This document shows positions 7,905-16,090 of a DNA stretch of 64,000 bases, in pieces. Below the pieces are notes generated by a model. That model had not been told where the DNA came from. It saw nothing but the letters and a program-made list of their open reading frames with translations, and made no database searches. The position numbers and the translations under genes are program-made. This DNA is from Rhodobacteraceae bacterium EL53 (GTDB taxonomy: Bacteria > Pseudomonadota > Alphaproteobacteria > Rhodobacterales > Rhodobacteraceae): assembly GCA_900313015.1 (NCBI GenBank), contig OMPR01000009.1, forward strand, positions 1-64,000, in the 5' to 3' direction. Position 1 is the first letter of the stretch; every line of letters begins with the position of its first letter.

Positions 7905-8602
7905 GCCGCATGGCTTTCGAATTTGGCAATGTCCGACAACTCAACGACACGGTCAAATCGTTTGCCGAGCCTGGGATCATGGCTGACCATCAACAAGGAG
8001 GCTCCAATTTCCCCGAGTTGGCCGAACATCACGTCAAGAAAGGCGTTTTGGCTGCTTGCATCCAGCGACGACGTGGGCTCGTCCGCAATCATGAGTGGAG
8101 GTTGACCGATCAGGGCACGCGCGACTGCCACACGTTGCTGCTGTCCGACACTTAGAGCACTTGCACGTTGCCCCAACAGGTCATCGGACAGACCCAATGA
8201 TCGACAGAGACTGGTCGCTTCCGCCAATGGCTTTTTGGCGCGCGCGCTGCGATTTGGCGCATAGCAGAGAGGCAGCAAAATGTTGTCAGAAACTGTCGCG
8301 AATGGCAGCAGATTGAACTGCTGGAAAATCACACCGATCTGTTCTGCGCGTAACCGGTCGCGTCCCGCCCCTGAAAGTGCGGCCATGTCCGTACCCGAGA
8401 CATCGATAATGCCGGAAGCAGGTTTAAGGGTTCCACAGATCAATGATAACAACGTGGATTTCCCCGACCCGCTTTCTCCTAGCAATAGAACAGTTTCCCC
8501 TTCCTCGAGACGAAATGCCGGTACATTGAGCGAGAACGAACTCCGACCCGGCCACTGGAACTGGACGTCCCTCATGTTCAGAATTGGAGCGCTCCCGGAC
8601 AT
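7901..8602 (-). CDS. LolD/MacB-type ABC transporter ATPase
   Basis: This 233-residue protein has Walker A GESGSGKSTLL (about 37-47), Q-loop FQQFNLLPF, signature LSVGQQQR in place of the usual LSGGQ, Walker B MIADEPTSSLD and switch His in VSHDPR. It belongs to the small ATPases that pair with FtsX-type permeases. The start lies 3 bases after the stop of the ZrgA-like gene, and its end overlaps the permease by ATGA. The context points to the zinc operon. Confidence 0.9.
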   Translation of the reverse strand: MSGSAPILNMRDVQFQWPGRSSFSLNVPAFRLEEGETVLLLGESGSGKSTLLSLICGTLKPASGIIDVSGTDMAALSGAGRDRLRAEQIGVIFQQFNLLPFATVSDNILLPLCYAPNRSARAKKPLAEATSLCRSLGLSDDLLGQRASALSVGQQQRVAVARALIGQPPLMIADEPTSSLDASSQNAFLDVMFGQLGEIGASLLMVSHDPRLGKRFDRVVELSDIAKFESHAA

Positions 8603-8604
8603 AC

Positions 8605-9237
8605 TCAGAACATACCACGCAAATCGAGGATTGGCTCATCTCTTTCAACTTCAAAGGCCTGAGCGCCAGCACCTGTGACGATCTGTACCTCTAGTTCACG
8701 CGCATTCTGAAACGCCTCGAAATATGCGAATGTAATCTCGTTAATGGCTGAAGGGTTCGCGCATGTCAGCACGTATTCAGCATGAAACTCGGTGTGGCTG
8801 GCTTCGGCTTCATGTTCCTCGTGATGTCCGTCTTCTGCATGTTCTTCATGCTCTTCATCTTCATGCTCCCCTTCTGCGTGCTCATCGTGCTTTTCGTCCT
8901 CGGTTTGCTCTTCATGTTCTTCTTCGCTCTCAAGTTCCGCGCTGGCTTGTATCACAGCGCATTCTGCACTTTCAGAAAGCACGAACAGTTCCTGTGGCTT
9001 GGCAAGCATGGCGACAGCGGCATCGATCGCAGCTCGATCTTCAGCACTTTTGGCCTCATACTCGAACCCCACTAAGTCAGCGCCAGGTGCATGGAGTTCC
9101 ATCGCAACGGTCTTTCCCTCCAACGCGATGTTCAGCTCGCCAACTCCATGTTCATGGGCATCCAACTGGCGGGTGTCCTCGGCGAAAGTCGGCTGAGCAA
9201 TGACCACGGCTAATGCAAGAGGGAAAGTATGTTTCAT
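8605..9237 (-). CDS. ZrgA-like zinc uptake protein (DUF2796)
   Basis: This 210-residue periplasmic protein has a signal peptide (1-19, ending TFA) and the DUF2796/ZrgA pattern, starting with QLDAHEHGVGEL after cleavage. A His/Glu/Asp-rich stretch at about 105-150, with many HEE and HED units, is a likely zinc-collecting loop. ZrgA is known from a zinc-regulated uptake locus of Vibrio. I chose the ATG at 9237, with AAAGGAAAT upstream, over a 17-codon longer form without a ribosome site. It is 29 bases after zur and 3 bases before the ATPase gene, so all are probably one transcript. Confidence 0.88.
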   Translation of the reverse strand: MKHTFPLALAVVIAQPTFAEDTRQLDAHEHGVGELNIALEGKTVAMELHAPGADLVGFEYEAKSAEDRAAIDAAVAMLAKPQELFVLSESAECAVIQASAELESEEEHEEQTEDEKHDEHAEGEHEDEEHEEHAEDGHHEEHEAEASHTEFHAEYVLTCANPSAINEITFAYFEAFQNARELEVQIVTGAGAQAFEVERDEPILDLRGMF

Positions 9238-9266
9238 ATTATTTCCTTTGGGTTGATTACTTTGTG

Positions 9267-9653
9267 TCAGGCCGTACAGGTACGGCAATGCCCACGGACT
9301 TCGACGATGTGCCGCTCCGGTTGAAAGGCACTCGGCGCAACGAGTTCATTCAATGACGGCATGAGACCGCTTCCGTCATGTTCCTCGACGGATCCGCAAT
9401 CATCACAGATTGCCAGGACCGGTATGCTTTCGGTATGGTTACAACGACATGGGACAAAGGCCTTGATCGATTCAAGCCGGTGCACTCGTCCCTGATCCGT
9501 CAATGCCGATAATGTCCGATAAACTGTTGGTGGAGCTATATCGGGCTCATCGCCCTGAAGCTGTTCAAGAATTTGATAGGCCGTCATTGGGCGGTGGCGC
9601 GATCGAAGCACACTGAGGATGTCAGACTGGCGCCTAGAGGCTTGTTTGCGCAT
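9267..9653 (-). CDS. zur: Zinc uptake regulator, Fur family
   Basis: This 128-residue Fur-family protein has a winged helix with PPTVYRTLSALTDQGRVHRL (41-60) and structural-zinc cysteines at 83, 86, 123 and 126 (CDDC and CRTC), plus a His-containing regulatory site region near CRCNHTES and HIVEVRGH. The pattern and the zinc operon context favour Zur over Fur. The ATG at 9653 has AGGAG 8 nt upstream; a TTG seven codons earlier would overlap that site and is less likely. It is the first gene of the operon, and a perfect palindrome lies 26 bp upstream, so it should repress itself together with the uptake genes when zinc is plentiful. Confidence 0.88.
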   Translation of the reverse strand: MRKQASRRQSDILSVLRSRHRPMTAYQILEQLQGDEPDIAPPTVYRTLSALTDQGRVHRLESIKAFVPCRCNHTESIPVLAICDDCGSVEEHDGSGLMPSLNELVAPSAFQPERHIVEVRGHCRTCTA

Positions 9654-9678
9654 TTGAAAAGCTCCTTTGAGCAAGAAA

Positions 9679-9698
9679 TGTTATTTTATAAAATAACA
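9679..9698. promoter_or_regulatory. Candidate Zur box
   Basis: TGTTATTTTATAAAATAACA is a perfect 20-bp palindrome. Its AT-rich core and GTTAT/ATAAC arms resemble known proteobacterial Zur boxes. It lies just upstream of the zur ribosome site, within the expected promoter. Binding by the adjacent Zur protein is inferred from position and shape. Confidence 0.75.
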
Positions 9699-10021
9699 AA
9701 TAGCAACTTGCCGTACGGACCGTTTTGTTTTGCCTTCAAGACAACACGCCTTACTTTGCAACCTGTTTCCAGTTAATCGCCTGATGCTTCTCGCATAATC
9801 TAGAAAATGCACGGCCGGTTTGGGTTGCAAATGGGCCAATTTTTGACAAGGTCTGAAATGTCCGCAGAGCAATCGTCAACGCACAAACGTCTGCATTCAC
9901 CGGAAGTCAAATTGATCCAAAGGAAACGTGAGTCCGTAACAAATAGTGTTTACCTCAAGAATCTGCGGACGAACACACTTGGCGTTCCATTTTGGGAGGT
10001 CGTTTTGGAAGGGAACTGAAG

Positions 10022-10318
10022 ATGAGACAATTTATCGTAAACGGATGGAACTCAATATTTGATGCTGAAGTGAGTCCTCTTCGTAACATTCCGGATGTTG
10101 CCACAAGGCACTACGTACTGCAGGGACTGGCATTCATGTGGGCAGTTGCTTTTGCCACTGCTATTGGAAGTTACACGGTGTTGGCTGCAAGTATTCTTGG
10201 GCATACTGTTCTGATAGCAGCTGCAGCGATTACGGTTGCAACCTTTTCTGCTGCTGCGGAGCGCCCTGAGTTGTTCGCAAATAATCTGGGTCGGCGCATT
10301 AATGGCGAGCACGAATAA
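10022..10318 (+). CDS. Small two-segment membrane protein of unknown function
   Basis: This 98-residue frame starts MRQFIVNGW and contains two hydrophobic segments (about 38-56 and 60-78), followed by a short charged tail with NNLGRR. I recognise no family. The ATG has a purine-rich GGAAGGGAA about 9 nt upstream. It stands alone, divergent from zur, with the Zur-like palindrome more than 300 bp away, so shared control is unlikely. Amino acid composition is protein-like, and I believe it is a real gene, but there is no functional clue. Confidence 0.5.
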   Translation: MRQFIVNGWNSIFDAEVSPLRNIPDVATRHYVLQGLAFMWAVAFATAIGSYTVLAASILGHTVLIAAAAITVATFSAAAERPELFANNLGRRINGEHE

Positions 10319-11248
10319 GCGTTCAGCGAAGCGCCGCTTTGGCCGCATATGAGAGTTTCGACAGCGGTTTGGACAGCTGCCGATCAAGCTTGGTGGCGGT
10401 CAATGACAGCTTTCGGGCATTCGCGCTACGGTGCTGCATCTTCCTTTGAGATTTGATGGGCGCGCGACAGCGATGTTCGCTGCATCAGCATTGGGCAGCT
10501 TTGTCCGCATAGCTGCCCTCTGGCCAGCAAAAATTCTGCGCAATGTGTCGGACGGCTGCTTCGGGGAAGCTGCGATGCAGCACTTGTACATCGGGCCAAG
10601 GTCCGGTTTGGGCCGTTCGCACGAATTTGCTAACGGCACTATCTGCGCTTAGCTGACCTAGGTGCGCAGGGCAGCATGTGGGTTTCGATCTGCTAGGGCT
10701 TGAATGGCCGCTTTTGCCTGTCTGGCACGGAATTTTCGCAGACGCAGCTAAGGTCCGGTTTCCGCCCGAGGTGCAGGACAGTCATGTTTGCTTTGGGCTG
10801 GAACCAGCAATCTGTCTAAAGGTCAGAGATCAGCAAACAGGCAGTCAGGGAGAAAGTTGCCTGCTGCATCGACGCAAGTCTGCCGTGAGCCCAACTGTCA
10901 AATGCCGCACCGAGAAGGAAAATGAGCTATTTCTCAGGTTCGCAGAGTTCCAATGGTTCACTAACGACTACGCGAGCATACGTCTTCCCGGAGGCGGCCG
11001 TTAGAGACGAAGTGTAGCATTTCTTAGGTCTGATCAGGTATGTGAGAGTCTCCTGCCGTTCGGTGTTACTCCATGTTTCTTTCACTTTTGGACGGCTCCT
11101 CGAAAAGAGAGTAGGGGATAGTTTAGGTGTTCTGTGGCTTGCAGTATCGCTAGGAAAAAGCACAATAAACGTCGCCACTGAGAATACCTACAGATGACGT
11201 TTGTGCCCGTCCCGCAGCTTGGATTTTGTCGCTGTTGGAGCCTTGACT
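10319..11248. other. Gene-free stretch carrying repeat copy C
   Basis: No supported gene lies in these 930 bases. Short frames such as 10431-10652 and 10678-11004 lack ribosome sites and overlap the repeat element or its surroundings. The texture is the same as at 5437-6067. Confidence 0.55.
10703..10895 (+). repeat. Dispersed repeat element, copy C (about 193 bp)
   Basis: Colinear with 5641-5835: AATGGCCGCTTT (10703-10714, 11 of 12 identical), GCAGC (10744), TCCGCCCG (10761-10768), GTCATGTTTGCTTTGGGCTG (10781-10800, 18 of 20) and the 32-bp core (10864-10895, 27 of 32). Box spacing differs by only one or two bases from copy B, which argues for common descent. Confidence 0.65.
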
Positions 11249-12280
11249 TTACTTCGAGGTCGCACGGCTCGAAGGAACAGGTAGATCCGTGCTCTTTTCA
11301 TTTTTTCTAAACTGCGAGGGTGAAATCCCTACCTCTTTGGAAAAAGCGCGGGCGAAGTTGGATGGGTCTGAATATCCAAGCGCACCGGTGATTTCCTCTA
11401 TCGACCGCTCACTATACTGTAAGGTCTCTTTGGCATAATTTATTTTTGCCCGGGTCAGTTCCCTGGACATGTTGGTTCCAAATTTTGAAAGTTGCCGGGA
11501 CAGTTTACGTGTGTTCAAGTGCGCTAGATTTGCGGCCTGACCCACGGTTAACCCGCCATGTCCGATATGCTGCATCAGCAGGTTTTGAAATCCTGTTAAG
11601 AAAGGATCCTGACGGGTCTCTGTCGGTTGCCCGGACACTTCGGTCGGGGCTCGGTCGCCAGAAACTGGAACGGACAACCATTCAGACGGGAACTGGATCC
11701 GGCTGCCCATGTTTTTACCCCGCAAAGTCTGAAAAGGGGCAAAGCGGCTGTGCAATACGGACGGATCACTCACCACCAATATGATCCGCTGGGGATCCAT
11801 CTGATCACCCATTGCCCGTTCCAGCATGGACAGCATAAGGGCAATCATGAACCCGTCATTTTGCGCCGGTTCGATCAGCGGTTTGAACTTTCGGATTTCG
11901 CCAAAACTGGTCGTACTCCCTCTCACCTCGACATAGGGCGTGACGGATGAGGCGAACTTGTTTACCTGTGCGACGTATATGTTCAGGAAATCCCCAAGTG
12001 TTGTGGCCTGTTCAATGGCCATGCGGATCATAGGCCAGCCTGAAGGGTCAAGCTGGGATCCGATCTTGGCGCCGAAGGTCTTGTCGCCTGCCGCTTTTGC
12101 GCAATTCTCGACAAATTGGTGTATGACCATGACATGCACGGAGGCGCCTTCTTGATCGACAGCGGCTTGTGTCAACCCGACACTTTCAAGAACCGGTTCC
12201 GGATCCACCCCGCAAGACCGAAGCCCGTTGAGAAACGGGATCAGAAGCTGAAGCTGAACCAGCGGAAGGGAATCGGGCAT
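11249..12280 (-). CDS. AraC-family transcriptional regulator
   Basis: This 343-residue protein has an N-terminal ligand/dimerisation domain of the AraC-type arabinose-binding class (about 10-190) and a C-terminal AraC double helix-turn-helix (about 235-330) with LTVGQAANLAHLNTRKLSRQL and the signature ITGALGYSDPSNFARAF. I chose the ATG at 12280; a TTG 14 codons upstream adds an unlikely tail. No strong ribosome site is visible. It is divergent from the amidohydrolase at 12470, and a long inverted repeat lies between them, so it probably controls that gene and the following outer-membrane gene. The inducer is unknown. Confidence 0.87.
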   Translation of the reverse strand: MPDSLPLVQLQLLIPFLNGLRSCGVDPEPVLESVGLTQAAVDQEGASVHVMVIHQFVENCAKAAGDKTFGAKIGSQLDPSGWPMIRMAIEQATTLGDFLNIYVAQVNKFASSVTPYVEVRGSTTSFGEIRKFKPLIEPAQNDGFMIALMLSMLERAMGDQMDPQRIILVVSDPSVLHSRFAPFQTLRGKNMGSRIQFPSEWLSVPVSGDRAPTEVSGQPTETRQDPFLTGFQNLLMQHIGHGGLTVGQAANLAHLNTRKLSRQLSKFGTNMSRELTRAKINYAKETLQYSERSIEEITGALGYSDPSNFARAFSKEVGISPSQFRKNEKSTDLPVPSSRATSK

Positions 12281-12350
12281 GACAAGCGACCTATTCAGGT
12301 GTTCATGCCTACATTCAGGCAAAATGGAGCGGTTGGGTCAATCAATGTCG

Positions 12351-12393
12351 GTCATTTTTGACAAAAATTCGTACGATCTTGTCCCAAAATGAC
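12351..12393. promoter_or_regulatory. Inverted repeat between araC-type gene and amidohydrolase
   Basis: Left arm GTCATTTTTGACAA (12351-12364) and right arm TTGTCCCAAAATGAC (12379-12393) are inverted, with eight perfect outer bases and five perfect inner bases separated by one or two bases, and a 14-bp spacer. It sits 71 bp before the araC-type start and 77 bp before the amidohydrolase start, an ideal place for a shared operator. Confidence 0.55.
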
Positions 12394-12469
12394 CTGTGAA
12401 CTATGGCCTTATGTGCCATCATATTACGTGATCCGCTGCCACACGGCCGTTTCAACAGGGAGAAGATTT

Positions 12470-13879
12470 ATGAAAAGAGCCAATGTACTGCAAGCCTCAC
12501 TCATTGCAGGGCTTTTGGCCTGCAATGCTTTTGCTGCAGCGGCTTCGGATGAAGCGCCGCGACAGGTTCTGTTCACCAACGTCAACATTTTCAACGGCGT
12601 GGATGGCGAATTAATGGAGAACGGTTCGGTTCTGGTCGAGGGCAATTTGATCAAGTCGGTTTCTGCCGAGACGATTGAAGCACCGGATGCCTTTAAAGTT
12701 GACGGTGAGGGGCGCACCTTGATGCCTGGCCTGATCGACATGCATTCGCATCTGTGCCTGCGGGACGGCATTCCTTGGGCCCGCACTGATTACGATCAGA
12801 TGTTGGCGGGCGCTTACACAGCCCACGTCTTACTCGAATATCTCGATCAGGGGTTCACCACTGCGCGCGATACGGGGTGCAATGTGCTGGGTGTCGCCAA
12901 GGGCGTGAACAATGGTATTATTCCGGGGCCGCGCATCTACCCTAGCGGGGGTGTTTTAAGCCAAACGGGCGGACACGGTGACATTGGATTCTTCAATGAC
13001 CGGCCGGGCGACATGGACGAACTCGAAAGGAACGGCTGGGGCTATATCGTCGATGGGGTGACCGAGGCCCGGCGCGCTGCCCGGCATAATTTTCGAGGTG
13101 GCGCCACACAGATCAAAGTCATGGCCGGCGGGGGCGTTGCAAGTGAATTTGACCCACTTCACATGACGCAGATGTCCGTTGAAGAGATGGAGGCAATTGT
13201 CGAAGTTGCAAAAGACTATGGCAGCTATGTTACAGTGCACGCCTACCACGACCGAGCTGTCAACCGCGCAATAGATGCCGGCGTTCGAACTATCGAACAC
13301 AATTTCCTCGTTTCCGAGGATACAATTATTCGGATGAAGGAAGAGGGCGTTGCGCTCTCGGTTCAGGCCGTGATGTCGCTTGAGGCCTTTGGTAACCCTG
13401 AAAGCATCACTTTTTTCAGTGCCGATCAAAAAGCTAAGGCCACGCAGGTAAATACCGGTGCTCGACAGATGTTGGAATGGGCCGTGAAGCATGAGCTAAT
13501 CATTGTGACTGGCGGTGACATGTTCGGCCCCGATGTCGTACGTCAGGCAGAAAACATCATCTGGTTTAACGATGAAATTGCCCAAAACCCCCATCTGTCA
13601 CTGAAGACGGCAACGAGCGACGCTGCCGAAGTTCTGACTTGGTCCGGGGGCATGAACCCCTACAAGGACGGCACGCTTGGCACGATCGCCGAAGGCGGTT
13701 ACGCAGACATCATCTTGATCGACGGTAATCCTCTCGAGGACATCCACGCACTGAAGCGCGACAACGTCGATTTCGTGATGAAAGATGGCCTTGTTCATAA
13801 GAACTGGCTGCCGGATGATAATGCTCCTGCATTTACGCCAGCCGGCCCTAAACGGGACGCCTATTTCGGTAACTTATAA
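12470..13879 (+). CDS. Exported metal-dependent amidohydrolase
   Basis: This 469-residue protein belongs to the amidohydrolase superfamily (imidazolonepropionase/prolidase-like group). A signal peptide (1-25, ending AFAAA) places it in the periplasm. Metal ligands are visible as HSH at 92-94 (GLIDMHSHL), a lysine in TQIKVMAGGG (about 216), His in TVHAYHDRA and IEHNF, and Asp in TGGDMFG; the C-terminal strand GYADIILIDGNPLED is typical. The ATG at 12470 has AGGGAGAAG upstream; a longer frame from 12389 lacks the signal. It is followed after 79 bp by an outer-membrane protein and is divergent from an AraC regulator. Many relatives cleave dipeptides or cyclic amides; the substrate here is not readable. 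Confidence 0.88.
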   Translation: MKRANVLQASLIAGLLACNAFAAAASDEAPRQVLFTNVNIFNGVDGELMENGSVLVEGNLIKSVSAETIEAPDAFKVDGEGRTLMPGLIDMHSHLCLRDGIPWARTDYDQMLAGAYTAHVLLEYLDQGFTTARDTGCNVLGVAKGVNNGIIPGPRIYPSGGVLSQTGGHGDIGFFNDRPGDMDELERNGWGYIVDGVTEARRAARHNFRGGATQIKVMAGGGVASEFDPLHMTQMSVEEMEAIVEVAKDYGSYVTVHAYHDRAVNRAIDAGVRTIEHNFLVSEDTIIRMKEEGVALSVQAVMSLEAFGNPESITFFSADQKAKATQVNTGARQMLEWAVKHELIIVTGGDMFGPDVVRQAENIIWFNDEIAQNPHLSLKTATSDAAEVLTWSGGMNPYKDGTLGTIAEGGYADIILIDGNPLEDIHALKRDNVDFVMKDGLVHKNWLPDDNAPAFTPAGPKRDAYFGNL

Positions 13880-13958
13880 TACCGAAGCAGGGCGGTTTCG
13901 TTACCTCGGCCGCCCTGCAACCTCCCTTGCCAAAATGGCAGAAAATGAGGCCAAGTGT

Positions 13959-14870
13959 ATGAGATACCCCACCTTCCAGACTGCTTTTTCGACCGCCACC
14001 CTTGTGTTGGCGCTAGTGGCTGCACCCAAGTCAAATGCACAGGTCGGGCCAAATATCGACGACCTAGCGCGCGAACTGGCCAATCCGGGCGCCGCCAATG
14101 CCACGATGAATTTCAAGCTTGAATTTCGAAGCTATGATGGCGACTTGCCCGGTGCTAGTGAGCAAGACAGCACCACGCTGACCTTTCAGCCAGTGCTGCC
14201 ATTCGTTCTGAACAACGGCAACAACCTGATCTTTCGCCCAGCCTTCAGCTATGGCTGGGGTTCTCCGCGTCAGGATCCTTCGATAGGTTCGTTTAACGGG
14301 CTGAATTCATGGAACGATATACCCTATGACCTTCTCTATTCCTGGCAGGCCGGGACATGGACTGTCGGTGCAGGTATCGTGGGGAGCGTCCCGGTTGGTT
14401 CGGATGCTTCATCAGACAATTGGCTTTTGGGTCCAAGCTTTCTCGCAGTGAAGACGCTGGACTGGGGCGTGACGGGTATTTTCCCGTTTCACAACGAAAA
14501 AATCGGCGGGAGTGGCGCTGACACCTCGATCACATCGCTGCAATATTTCTTGTTCTATGGCCTTGGGAATGGATGGCAGATCGGAACAGGTCCGACCCTG
14601 TCCTATGACTGGAAGGCACCATCTGGGCAGGAATGGACAGTCCCAGTTCAATTGGCGTTGGCCAAAACGACAGCCATTGGCGAGCAAATTGTCAAGTTCA
14701 ATTTCTCTGTCGAAAAGAACATTGTCAGACCCGATCCCTTTGCCGAAGAGTGGACGTTAACATTCAACGTCAGCCCAGTCACAAAAAACCCGTTCCAGCC
14801 AACCCCGCGCGACCCGCCCGTGGATGCAGTCACACGGGCGGCCGTACTAGCCCCGATAAGAAAGAACTGA
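13959..14870 (+). CDS. Outer-membrane beta-barrel-like protein
   Basis: This 303-residue protein has a signal peptide (MRYPTF to SNAQV, about 1-26) and then many alternating strands with aromatic belts (FRPAFSYGWG, WTVGAGIVGSVPVG, WQIGTGPTLSYDW), as in the outer-membrane proteins often called transporter or neuromedin-U-like. I chose the ATG at 13959 because it gives a clean signal peptide; an in-frame ATG at 13935 is also possible, and the frame running back into the amidohydrolase gene is not. It follows the amidohydrolase closely and is probably co-transcribed. It may let a substrate or product cross the outer membrane; that is inference. Confidence 0.72.
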   Translation: MRYPTFQTAFSTATLVLALVAAPKSNAQVGPNIDDLARELANPGAANATMNFKLEFRSYDGDLPGASEQDSTTLTFQPVLPFVLNNGNNLIFRPAFSYGWGSPRQDPSIGSFNGLNSWNDIPYDLLYSWQAGTWTVGAGIVGSVPVGSDASSDNWLLGPSFLAVKTLDWGVTGIFPFHNEKIGGSGADTSITSLQYFLFYGLGNGWQIGTGPTLSYDWKAPSGQEWTVPVQLALAKTTAIGEQIVKFNFSVEKNIVRPDPFAEEWTLTFNVSPVTKNPFQPTPRDPPVDAVTRAAVLAPIRKN

Positions 14871-16057
14871 TTGGGCAAAACGGCTCTTTCACTCGCCTTC
14901 TCCACCTTGCTCACGCCAAACATAATCCAAAGCCTAGGCAGGCCTGTCCGCAATTCTGCGCGAATTTACCATGGAATACTGTGCCGAGTTGGTTTGCTAG
15001 GACAAACTGACTGGCGGTAAACGGCTTTAGTGTTGTCCTCGAAGGTTTAGCTTTAGGCCAACCTTCGTCCTCGGATCGGGGTGAAAGTGAGGCTGAAGGT
15101 GCACCTTCGCAAATTTGCGCGACGCAATCGCCTACCTGCGCAGATACCTGGCATAGCAAAGGCCTGAATTCAGAAGGGCAGAGTCAGGAACGCATATTGA
15201 ACGCTGAATGAACCGGTCCCTTTGGATATGCATTTTAGGGTGCGGTTACCTTCTACTTGGCCCAAGAATGCTCATTTAGGGTCCGGGCGGGTTTGGAACT
15301 CATGCTTTTCTTCGGTTTTTTAGCAGAAACTTCTGACATTTGGCCGATTGCAAATCAAATCATTCCGGAGGCCTTCGTGCCCAATCTATCTGGAGGAAAA
15401 TTCGAAACCCTTCTGGTATCCATGCTGCAGACTGTCGACCTGTTTATTCGGTCTGGACAGCCGCCATTTGTCTCCGCGTAGCCTGAATAGAATACTTGTG
15501 TTTACGCCTTATTTTGGAAGCTGGAAGCATGCGCACACGACAACCTCAACTGAACTAAGAGGTCCTGATCCAAGAAGAGAGTAGAAGCGTTTCAAGCGTT
15601 TCGGCTTGCGTTTGCATGTGTGGTGCGAGCCGTTGCCTAGCAAGGTTCGAATGGGATAGGGTCGATTTGTATCGTATAGAGGTGCGTCTCATTCACAAAA
15701 AAGAATGGTCGCCGGCATGATGTACCATCGCGATGAGTTTCTAGAGGCTTTTCTGAAGGTCCCCGTCAGTAGGGGTTGGTGGCGTGAATGCCCGCGTGGT
15801 ATACGACCGACCGAGCGAGCGAGTGAGAGTTGATTTGTTCCCCCGCGGCGATATCAGATCTAAGACAAGTTGAGCGATTTCCTGTCGGTTTCACACGGTG
15901 GCTGTTTTGATTGGGCGTCATCGGCGGGGACCGTGGAAAGTTTTGCATCCGAATTATCGGCTACTCGATATCATGTGGCTCACAAAGCGAATGCTTAGAG
16001 AGGCAGTTTTCAGAAACCCTCCCGTTAGTGTCTTGAAAAACGGAGACTTATCGCGCG
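14871..16057. other. Gene-free stretch
   Basis: About 1.2 kb without a supported gene. Open frames such as 14911-15159 and 15257-15481 lack ribosome sites and protein-like composition. No copy of the 32-bp repeat core was found. Base composition is more AT-rich toward the right, as in the genes that follow. Confidence 0.5.
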
Positions 16058-16083
16058 GAAAGGAGGTGAAAAAATACATGTGA
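16058..16083 (+). promoter_or_regulatory. Perfect Shine-Dalgarno followed by a start-stop ATG-TGA
   Basis: GAAAGGAGGTGA (16058-16069) is complementary to the 3' end of 16S rRNA over 12 bases. Eight nt downstream is ATG (16078-16080) directly followed by TGA (16081-16083). The next gene has its own GAGGAAACA-ATG, starting at 16091. A GTG inside the SD would instead give a 5-codon leader. This may be a ribosome stand-by or leader site controlling the gene at 16091. Confidence 0.45.
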
Positions 16084-16090
16084 GGAAACA

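Noticed and set aside
8782-9075. Very hydrophobic 97-codon frame on the plus strand
   Set aside because: It is the antisense of the His/Glu-rich stretch of the ZrgA-like protein, which gives Phe/Leu/Met-rich nonsense.
9807-10019. 70-codon open frame upstream of the small membrane protein
   Set aside because: No ribosome site and no recognisable protein features; likely the leader region of the gene at 10022.
10678-11004. 108-codon open frame
   Set aside because: It runs through repeat copy C and lacks a ribosome site.
13785-13958. Upstream extension of the outer-membrane protein
   Set aside because: It would overlap the end of the amidohydrolase gene and hide the signal peptide.
15898-16083. 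61-codon open frame ending at the ATG-TGA
   Set aside because: No ribosome site at its start and a basic, random-like composition; the strong SD at its end serves the start-stop or the next gene.
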